Positions 1-5,024 of a DNA stretch of 5,130 bases are shown piece after piece. The DNA comes from Spongiibacteraceae bacterium. GTDB lineage: Bacteria; Pseudomonadota; Gammaproteobacteria; Pseudomonadales; PIVM01. The stretch's first letter is position 1, and each line of letters begins with the position of its first letter. The stretch covers positions 1-5,130 of the forward strand of contig JAUXDF010000260.1 in NCBI GenBank assembly GCA_030618505.1. Reading direction: 5' to 3'. The notes under the pieces are model-generated. The model was not told the DNA's origin and did not search any database. It saw only the letters and a program-made list of their open reading frames with translations. Position numbers and translations under genes: made by a program.

Positions 1-6
1 AAACCT

Positions 7-82
7 CGTCATTCCGGCAGTCTTTTGGCCGGAATCCAGCTTTAACAGTCTGGATCCCCGATAAAACACTTCGGGGATGACG
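7..82. repeat. REP-like palindromic repeat of three adjoining stem-loops
   Basis: Three perfect inverted repeats follow one another and share their end bases: 11-18 with 28-35 (ATTCCGGC/GCCGGAAT, 9-nt loop), 34-39 with 50-55 (ATCCAG/CTGGAT, 10-nt loop), and 54-61 with 71-78 (ATCCCCGA/TCGGGGAT, 9-nt loop). The outer ends CGTCAT (7-12) and ATGACG (77-82) also pair, so the unit can fold as a cloverleaf. The ATTCC-N-GGAAT and CGTCAT...ATGACG layout resembles the dispersed REP and dRS3-like repeats common between proteobacterial genes. It sits upstream of pldA and could be a non-autonomous mobile repeat or an end-of-transcript structure for a gene left of the window. No T-tract follows it, so a simple terminator is less likely. 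Confidence 0.75.
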
Positions 83-169
83 TGCTTTCACGCATAGGGT
101 GCAACTCGCTGAATAGTTACGAAAAAGTCAGCTAATACGCCAAGAGCAGAAAAACACAGGGACGATATC

Positions 170-1093
170 ATGTACCGACTACTACTCTCGCTAATATTAA
201 TACCGGGAATTTCTCTGGCCGCCAATGAAAACAAGAAACTCGGGCGACTGCAAACCCATGAGCCAAACTCCGTCGGCATTACCAAGGATCAAAATGACGA
301 CCCTTTTTTAGATTTTAAACTCTCCCTTAAATACCCGCTTTTTCACAGCGGAGAAGCGCAAACAGCCGCCTACGGTTTTTTACCTCGCGCCTACTTCAGC
401 TTTACCGGGCGTTTTGGCCAATACATTGGCACACGAGAATCCTCTCCGGTCATTTCCAAGCGTTTTAATCCCACCCTCTTCGCGCGCTATTGGTTAGGTG
501 ACATCAATAAAGACGGTGAAGCCACCTATACCCTGGATATTATTTTTGGCCATGAATCTAATGGTCAAAGTATTGATGACAATGCCGGTTACCGTGCAAA
601 ACAACTATCGCTCATTCGAAACGGCGAAGATCCTTTATATGCTAATGATTACATCAGCCGAGGCTGGGATTATATCGGCGGGGTTTGGTCTCATAACTGG
701 AACACAAAAAACGAAAACAGACACTTTACAACTTACACCAAAGTCCGCCATTTTTTTGATGATGGTTTACTACAGGCAGACAAGGAAGAGTACAACGATT
801 GGGAAAATGACCCGGAAGGAAAACCGCGTAGTCATACCGACGGCCTTGAAGTGATGGCCCGCTTTGGCACTCACTTCAATGCCAGCATCATCACCGGCAA
901 CAAGCTGTTTATTAGCTATACCACAGGCATAGATCACACCTTTGATTTCAATACCTACCGGGCAGAAATGGCCATTGATATCGGTAATCTACCCATTATG
1001 CTATGGGCAAGTTATGGCTATAACAGTGATCTTGTTGATTACTACCGTAAACTCACGTCCTATGGTTTGGCAATTGAATTTCTAAGCATGTGA
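170..1093 (+). CDS. pldA: Outer-membrane phospholipase A (PldA/OMPLA family)
   Basis: Predicted outer-membrane phospholipase A, which hydrolyses acyl chains of phospholipids misplaced in the outer leaflet. The E. coli enzyme is a 12-strand barrel activated by Ca2+-dependent dimerisation. The 307-residue product starts with a signal peptide (about 1-17, ending SLA), then a barrel with alternating aromatic strands. The active-site motif HESNGQS is at 128-134, with His128 and Ser130 matching the catalytic His and Ser (His142/Ser144 in E. coli). SRGWD at 163-167 matches the E. coli SRSWN segment: Ser163 matches a Ca2+ ligand, but the catalytic Asn is replaced by Asp167. The loop between the motifs is about 25 residues longer than in E. 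coli. The ATG is supported by an AGGGA Shine-Dalgarno (158-162) seven bases upstream and by the signal peptide. The protein ends EFLSM, so the usual terminal aromatic is three residues in. It converges on the next gene with no clear terminator between them. Confidence 0.9.
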   Translation: MYRLLLSLILIPGISLAANENKKLGRLQTHEPNSVGITKDQNDDPFLDFKLSLKYPLFHSGEAQTAAYGFLPRAYFSFTGRFGQYIGTRESSPVISKRFNPTLFARYWLGDINKDGEATYTLDIIFGHESNGQSIDDNAGYRAKQLSLIRNGEDPLYANDYISRGWDYIGGVWSHNWNTKNENRHFTTYTKVRHFFDDGLLQADKEEYNDWENDPEGKPRSHTDGLEVMARFGTHFNASIITGNKLFISYTTGIDHTFDFNTYRAEMAIDIGNLPIMLWASYGYNSDLVDYYRKLTSYGLAIEFLSM

Positions 1094-1113
1094 TGGGTAA
1101 CCGATCGGCGACC

Positions 1114-2286
1114 TTAGTACCTCTCCCCCACCTGAATATAAATGGCGCTATCTCCACCACTAAAACCAACATCAAGGCCAAGGTTTAGGGTTTCAGCTTC
1201 CAGCACCTGCCAACGCACCCCGCCTCCAACACTGGTGATAGCAGACTTATCAAACGCTGCGCTAACAGTCCGACCGACACTACCCACTTCGGTAAACAAA
1301 ATGGTAGACCACCTCGGGTGCACTTTATGACGCCACTCGAGATGCCCGGAGATAGCACTTTTATTTCGATATTGGCCGTTAGGGAAACCGCGCATCTTCA
1401 AGGTAGGCAGCATATAAAATGGCGCATCACCATCGAGCACACTGAGATAAGCTCGCATTGCTATTGTGGCTTTTTGGGTAGCAGACCAATAGTAGTTGTA
1501 GTATGAGGTTATTTTATTATATTCAAAATCACTTCCCCATTTTTCACTGTCTTTTGATGCAAAAGCCTCAAAATACTGCCCGCTTGTTGGATAGTAGTTA
1601 TCGTTCTTTGAATCATAATTCACTAGCAAACCCAAACTTGATGTCGCCAAACGGTCACTCACATCAGGAAGCACCGGCTCATCATCCACCGTAAAGGTAA
1701 CTCCACTGGAATTCCACAAATGGCGCGCACCCATATACCAATTACTTGAAATTCCTATACGAGATAGAAGTTGCAACGCTATTAAATCCGATTCAATACT
1801 GTATCCAATCGGGTTATCTTCCAGATCTTCACCCTCTCCATCGCCTATACCGTAGTAGTCGAGATTAAACTGCCCGGTACCGGCCAATACTTTATAGCGA
1901 AACTGATCATTTTTAAGATAGTCATCATGAAAGACACCGGTGAACCAGCTTTTTGAATCAGTAAAAAGCGCACCGATACCGGAGGTTGCTGTAGGCGTTG
2001 TTGAATCGGTATTTTTTTGCGGATGCATATACAACAGCGCAGCAAAGAGACCACTACCCACCGTTGGATTGGCGACAGGAATGGGAACGGGCAACCAGCT
2101 ACCTTTGTCTGCAGATTGATCTTTCCTGGACATACCCGTCAGCTCAGTGGCCTTACTCATATTTTCTATCAGGTTTTTGTCGATATCAGCCTGAGCAACT
2201 ATTGATACAGGTAAGAGCAGTGCCAAAATAATAATCGTAGAACACAGGTGCCCCGCCTTTTTTAATGTGCAATTTAATATTGCCAT
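1114..2286 (-). CDS. POTRA-less Omp85/BamA-superfamily barrel protein
   Basis: Predicted outer-membrane beta-barrel of the bacterial surface antigen (Omp85/BamA/TamA) superfamily, 390 residues. A signal peptide covers about 1-33 (KK at 9-10, a hydrophobic run, cleavage after AQA). After a short linker, residues 65-390 look entirely like barrel. Family hallmarks are the first-strand motif PIPVANPTVGSGL (68-80), the turn DSKNDNYYPTSGQ (225-237), the RGF motif (299-301) that in Omp85 proteins lies in the lumenal loop 6, and a late strand TEVGSVG (332-338). The roughly 30-residue linker is far too short for even one POTRA domain (about 75 residues), so it belongs with the barrel-only Omp85 proteins, whose substrates are mostly unknown. 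The start has an AGGG Shine-Dalgarno (minus strand, 2297-2294) with a seven-base spacer. Family assignment is firm; function is not assigned. Confidence 0.85.
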   Translation of the reverse strand: MAILNCTLKKAGHLCSTIIILALLLPVSIVAQADIDKNLIENMSKATELTGMSRKDQSADKGSWLPVPIPVANPTVGSGLFAALLYMHPQKNTDSTTPTATSGIGALFTDSKSWFTGVFHDDYLKNDQFRYKVLAGTGQFNLDYYGIGDGEGEDLEDNPIGYSIESDLIALQLLSRIGISSNWYMGARHLWNSSGVTFTVDDEPVLPDVSDRLATSSLGLLVNYDSKNDNYYPTSGQYFEAFASKDSEKWGSDFEYNKITSYYNYYWSATQKATIAMRAYLSVLDGDAPFYMLPTLKMRGFPNGQYRNKSAISGHLEWRHKVHPRWSTILFTEVGSVGRTVSAAFDKSAITSVGGGVRWQVLEAETLNLGLDVGFSGGDSAIYIQVGERY

Positions 2287-2310
2287 ATTATTGCCCTATT
2301 ATTGCCATAT
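2278..2310 (-). repeat. Triple 11-bp tandem repeat spanning RBS and start codon
   Basis: On the minus strand, three contiguous 11-base units read ATATGGCAATA (2310-2300), ATAGGGCAATA (2299-2289) and ATATGGCAATA (2288-2278). The outer two are identical and the middle one differs by one base (T to G). That change creates the AGGG Shine-Dalgarno, and the third unit supplies the ATG of the Omp85-like gene. The first unit also contains an ATG (2308), which opens a reading frame of six codons (M-A-I-I-G-Q) ending at TAA (2290-2288), one base before the main ATG. It probably arose by tandem duplication of the start region. A change in copy number would alter the distance and identity of the initiation signals. 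Confidence 0.8.
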
Positions 2311-2350
2311 TTCCCGAAGTCAATATAGCTCACAGCCATCTACGTACCCT

Positions 2351-2379
2351 ATAATAGTAGCAAGCAATTGATAAAACCA
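2351..2379 (-). promoter_or_regulatory. Candidate promoter of the Omp85-like gene
   Basis: On the minus strand a TATTAT -10 element (2356-2351) lies about 65 bases upstream of the start codon at 2286. A weak -35 (TGGTTT, 2379-2374) is present at a 17-base spacing. The -10 is close to consensus and the -35 is poor, so an activator or alternative sigma factor is possible. The rest of the 187-bp gap between the two minus-strand genes holds a short GCTCTAGAGC palindrome (2399-2408), a GC-rich stretch (about 2411-2434) and an A-run (2451-2459), none of which could be assigned a role. The gap and this promoter suggest the two genes are transcribed separately. Confidence 0.35.
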
Positions 2380-2473
2380 CATTTGAGAAAACTAGCTTGC
2401 TCTAGAGCTTGTCGGGCTACCAAACGCAGGCGCCATAAACGAAACCTACAAGAAAAAAACAGTGGAACAGAAA

Positions 2474-3172
2474 CTACATCATCACTTGTGTGAAGGTAAG
2501 TAAGATTTGTTTGCTCTCCATCTCAACCTCCCCCAGCGATTTGTTAAAATTCATATCAACATCCATATAACGGCCGGATAATCCAATGGCAGATTTTTTG
2601 TCATACCAATATTCAAAACCGGCATGGGCATATTGCCCAAAGGAGTTGTCACTATCTGTTTCTTCAAGCCTAATCAGGGAGTCACCATCCTCCACTTCAT
2701 CTTCCTTTAGATCCACCGATGCAACAATATAGGCAGCACCCGCACCAGCGTAGAACCGCAGTTTCTCTGTCACGAAAAAACCGATAAAACCACCAAAGGA
2801 AAGATCCAGCATTTTGAAGCGATTATCAATAGTAACCACGGCATTGTTATTGTTACCATAAATATTAATGCTGTCTGTTTTCCAGCCCACCATAAGAGCC
2901 GACTCTATACCCAATTCAAGCCGGCCTTCTTTAAACGGCATTTGGCCTTCAATACCAAAATAGGGCATATCGGTTGAATATTCCCCTGAAAACACCACTT
3001 CTTCTCCGGTATCCTCATCTATACCTTTTACATACAGGTCTTTATCCGTAATACCGGAATTACCCAAAACAGCTCTCACATAGCTAGGACGATCTTTGGC
3101 TATAGCGGAAGATGCAGCACAGACCACCAACAAGGATAATATCAACACTTTTGATTTTTTTGTGCGACTCAT
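2474..3172 (-). CDS. Small outer-membrane beta-barrel protein (OmpA-like/opacity type)
   Basis: The 232-residue product has a clear signal peptide (about 1-25: RTKKSK, a hydrophobic run, cleavage after AIA). The remainder of about 207 residues shows alternating glycine- and aromatic-rich amphipathic strands separated by polar loops, such as YFGIEGQMPF (71-80), LELGIESALMVGW (85-97), MLDLSFGGFIGFFV (121-134), LRFYAGAGAAYIVASVDL (138-155), YAHAGFEYWY (181-190) and AIGLSGRYMDVDM (195-207). Length and pattern fit an eight-stranded outer-membrane barrel of the OMP_b-brl/OmpA transmembrane class. Loop 156-176 is strongly acidic, and an asparagine run (107-110) marks another loop. There is no C-terminal peptidoglycan-binding OmpA domain. 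An AGGA Shine-Dalgarno (3183-3180) sits seven bases before the ATG. It is divergent from lpxR. Such barrels can be porins, adhesins, enzymes or structural proteins; no catalytic motif was recognised. Confidence 0.75.
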   Translation of the reverse strand: MSRTKKSKVLILSLLVVCAASSAIAKDRPSYVRAVLGNSGITDKDLYVKGIDEDTGEEVVFSGEYSTDMPYFGIEGQMPFKEGRLELGIESALMVGWKTDSINIYGNNNNAVVTIDNRFKMLDLSFGGFIGFFVTEKLRFYAGAGAAYIVASVDLKEDEVEDGDSLIRLEETDSDNSFGQYAHAGFEYWYDKKSAIGLSGRYMDVDMNFNKSLGEVEMESKQILLTFTQVMM

Positions 3173-3192
3173 GTGATTTTCCTGTTTTCAGT

Positions 3193-3247
3193 ATTTTAAG
3201 CAGCAGGGTAAATGCTGTATTATCGTCTCTGATAACTTTATTGTACT
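3193..3247. promoter_or_regulatory. Divergent promoter region between the small barrel gene and lpxR
   Basis: The 96-bp gap must hold start signals for both genes. For lpxR (+), TATTAT at 3218-3223 is a good -10 with a poor -35 (TTTAAG, 3195-3200) at 17 bases. On the opposite strand the same site reads GATAAT (3224-3219), with AGTACA (3247-3242) as a possible -35, also at 17 bases. A second minus-strand -10, TAAAAT (3198-3193), lies closer to the start at 3172. The overlapping -10 boxes suggest a symmetrical bidirectional promoter. The boxes were matched by eye to the sigma-70 consensus. Confidence 0.35.
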
Positions 3248-3268
3248 CGAAGGAAGCACTTTATTACC

Positions 3269-4342
3269 ATGCAACAAAACCATAAACTGCTATTCTCCAC
3301 TTCTTTATTTTTACTTTTTTGCCTCTTCGCCAACCTCAGTTCAGCAAGCCCTGCAGATGATCACCAGCAAGAAGAAAAAAACAGTCAAAAAGCTAGCGAT
3401 CAAAACATCGACACCTGGTATGTCATAACCTGGGAGAATGATCTGTTCGCTTTTAGCGATGATGGCTATACCAACGGTTTATCTTTTGGCTGGGGGCATG
3501 GGCCCTTTGATTCATTTGAGGCTTTGCACCTTCCCGAATGGATTCGAACAATCAGTCAGTGGACTTATATCAATGGTTCCAATGAAAATAATTATTCCAT
3601 CGGTTACGGTATTGCCCAGGGCATGTATACGCCCTCGGACATAGAGGAGGAAGATCTGATTGTTGACGACCGACCTTACGCTGGCACCCTATTATGGAGA
3701 ACCCGAATTCGCTCCTATGACGACAAAGTAGCCGATAGCCTTGCCTTAACACTGGGTATGGCTGGCCCTGCGTCTTTGGCCGAACAAAGCCAAAAAATCA
3801 TCCATAAATTGGTTGATGCGACAGAGCCTATGGGCTGGGATAATCAGATAGAAAATGAGCCAGTATTCCGCGTTGACGCCGAGCATGTTATTCGTTTTGC
3901 CAATTTTGATATCAGTGGCCCAGTAGAATTCGACAGTAATTTATATACTCAAGCAGGCTTTGGTAATCTTCGCAGTGACGCCGGGGCGGGAATCGTTTGT
4001 CGGATAGGTAATGTTTTGGATAGCAGCTTTGCCTACATCAACCCCGCTCCCGCCAGAGGTGTTAATACACTTGCCGGCAGCCCTTCCCAGGGTTTTAACT
4101 GGCAGGTACTGGTTTCACTTTATGGGCGCTACGTTTTTAATGATATTACAATCGATGGTAATACCTTTAAAGACAGCCACTCGGTGGAGTTAATTCATGA
4201 ACAAGCATTGGTTAGCCTGGCAGTGGCCAGCAGCTGGCAAAACTGGGGGTTTATCTTCTCACTTCAAAGTGGCAGCGACACCTTTGAAGAACAGGAAAGC
4301 AGTAGCAAGTTTGGCGCTCTGAGTGTTACTTATAATTTGTAA
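3269..4342 (+). CDS. lpxR: Lipid A 3'-O-deacylase, LpxR family outer-membrane protein
   Basis: Predicted Ca2+-dependent outer-membrane enzyme that removes the 3'-acyloxyacyl chain of lipid A, reducing acylation of the outer leaflet. The product has 357 residues with a signal peptide (about 1-26, hydrophobic core LLFSTSLFLLFCLF, cleavage after SSA) and a charged linker to about residue 47. Family motifs in order: TWENDLF (54-60), whose Asn57-Asp58 match the active-site Asn-Asp pair near the mature N terminus of Salmonella LpxR; DDGYTNG (64-70); QGMYTP (117-122); DRPYAG (134-139); and Q-x-x-x-H (Gln175, His179), where the His matches the proposed catalytic base, followed by EPMGWDNQ (186-193). 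All expected active-site blocks are present, so the enzyme looks intact. The nearest Shine-Dalgarno (AAGGA, 3250-3254) is 14 bases from the ATG, but no in-frame ATG, GTG or TTG lies between the upstream stop (3233) and 3269. It is followed by a hairpin terminator. Confidence 0.9.
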   Translation: MQQNHKLLFSTSLFLLFCLFANLSSASPADDHQQEEKNSQKASDQNIDTWYVITWENDLFAFSDDGYTNGLSFGWGHGPFDSFEALHLPEWIRTISQWTYINGSNENNYSIGYGIAQGMYTPSDIEEEDLIVDDRPYAGTLLWRTRIRSYDDKVADSLALTLGMAGPASLAEQSQKIIHKLVDATEPMGWDNQIENEPVFRVDAEHVIRFANFDISGPVEFDSNLYTQAGFGNLRSDAGAGIVCRIGNVLDSSFAYINPAPARGVNTLAGSPSQGFNWQVLVSLYGRYVFNDITIDGNTFKDSHSVELIHEQALVSLAVASSWQNWGFIFSLQSGSDTFEEQESSSKFGALSVTYNL

Positions 4343-4379
4343 GGGCCTGCGAGCAGCATCACTCAAATTAGCCAGACAA

Positions 4380-4409
4380 AAAAAAGCCCCACTTTCGCGG
4401 GGCTTTTTT
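4380..4409. terminator. Bidirectional intrinsic terminator between lpxR and grxD
   Basis: A perfect stem of AAAAAAGCCCC (4380-4390) with GGGGCTTTTTT (4399-4409) surrounds an 8-nt loop. A U-tract follows the GC stem in both reading directions. It lies 37 bp past the lpxR stop and 20 bp past the grxD stop, the expected place for a shared terminator of two convergent genes. Confidence 0.92.
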
Positions 4410-4429
4410 AAGATTGCACTGCAAGGAAA

Positions 4430-4765
4430 CTAGCCTTCCTCAGCACTTTCCTTCGCAACATTCTCTTTAATCAAAGTCTGCAACTCACCGGAATCGGCCA
4501 TCTCACAGATAATGTCACAACCGCCAATCAACTCACCCTTTACCCACAACTGCGGGAAAGTAGGCCAGTTGGCATATCCAGGCAAACTCGCACGGATATC
4601 AGGGTTTGCCAAAATATCAATATAGGCAAAACGCTCACCACAAGCCATCAGGGCCTGGGAAGAACGGGCAGAAAACCCACACTGCGGCTGGTTAGGGGAG
4701 CCTTTCATATAGATAAGGACAGGGTTACTTTCGATTTGGGACTTGATGGTTTCAATAATATCCAT
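4430..4765 (-). CDS. grxD: Monothiol glutaredoxin GrxD (Grx4, CGFS type)
   Basis: Cytosolic monothiol glutaredoxin. CGFS glutaredoxins form glutathione-ligated [2Fe-2S] dimers and BolA-type complexes that store or hand over Fe-S clusters. The 111-residue product is full length for the single-domain class. Seen in the sequence: CGFS (29-32) with Cys29 as the cluster/glutathione thiol, Lys21 in YMKGSP (19-24) for glutathione binding, WPTFPQ (67-72) with the cis-Pro at 71, and GGCDI (81-85). The family phrases CGERFAYIDIL and YANWPTFPQLWV are nearly unbroken. The ATG at 4765 gives the standard N terminus (MDIIETIKSQI). Only a weak GAGAG Shine-Dalgarno is seen, about 11 bases upstream. In the upstream gap (4766-4877) TAAAAT (4823-4818) could be a -10, but no convincing -35 was found. 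It is probably transcribed alone and ends at the shared hairpin. Confidence 0.97.
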   Translation of the reverse strand: MDIIETIKSQIESNPVLIYMKGSPNQPQCGFSARSSQALMACGERFAYIDILANPDIRASLPGYANWPTFPQLWVKGELIGGCDIICEMADSGELQTLIKENVAKESAEEG

Positions 4766-4877
4766 AAATAAAGGCTCTCAACTTGCGACAATAATTCAAT
4801 AAAAAGGAAACCCGACCATTTTACTCTGATTAAGGAAATAAAGATAGATACTGATCAAGCAGCGTCCTTATAATAAC

Positions 4878-5023
4878 TAGTGCCCGTCCAGAAACTGCTA
4901 ATTTTCGAAAATTAAGTCTGGTCATGGCCAACGCAAATCTAGCTCCTATGCCTTTTCAAGGCCTTTAAGTCGCAAGATTTGCGTTGGCCATGACCTCTTT
5001 GTTTAATTTCTGGATGGGCACTA
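4878..5023. mobile_element. MITE-like inverted-repeat element of about 146 bp
   Basis: The two ends are inverted copies: TAGTGCCCGTCCAGAAA (4878-4894) and, on the other strand, TAGTGCCCATCCAGAAA (5023-5007), 16 of 17 identical. A second, perfect 21-bp inverted repeat lies further in (4920-4940 with 4995-4975, containing TCATGGCCAACGCAAATC). The centre holds a small hairpin GCCTT/AAGGC (4950-4954 with 4958-4962). No open reading frame of useful size is present, so it is a non-autonomous element that can fold into one long hairpin on either strand. Target duplication is ambiguous: TA on both sides if the ends begin GTGCCC, or AAC (4875-4877 and 5023-5025) if the right end is one base shorter. 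The mobilising transposase family could not be named. Confidence 0.85.
4899..4914. repeat. 16-bp perfect palindrome inside the left arm of the MITE
   Basis: TAATTTTCGAAAATTA is its own reverse complement. It lies in a 25-base spacer between the outer and inner inverted repeats of the left arm. The corresponding spacer on the right arm (4996-5006) is only 11 bases and has just the AATTAAAC-like half. The difference between arms suggests that the left arm gained, or the right arm lost, half of a small palindrome. Confidence 0.7.
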
Positions 5024-5024
5024 A

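Noticed and set aside
88..285. A 65-codon open frame on the minus strand across the pldA start
   Set aside because: It overlaps the pldA signal peptide region and shows no recognisable protein features.
498..854. A 118-codon open frame on the plus strand inside pldA
   Set aside because: It overlaps the strongly supported OMPLA frame, has no family-like motifs or Shine-Dalgarno, and reads as an out-of-frame shadow.
1094..1113. Possible terminator between the convergent pldA and Omp85-like genes
   Set aside because: Only an 8-bp CCGATCGG palindrome without loop or T-tract is present, so it does not qualify as an intrinsic terminator.
2350..2356. TATAATA as a plus-strand promoter
   Set aside because: The -10 match is good, but no plus-strand gene lies downstream for over 900 bp. 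It is better explained as the reverse of the minus-strand -10.
2399..2408. GCTCTAGAGC palindrome as an operator or terminator
   Set aside because: It is a 10-bp palindrome without loop or T-tract, the flanks do not extend the symmetry, and such sites arise by chance.
2392..2436. A 14-codon minus-strand frame (MAPAFGSPTSSRAS) between the two minus-strand genes
   Set aside because: It is too short, lacks a Shine-Dalgarno, and the Ser/Ala-rich peptide has no recognisable character.
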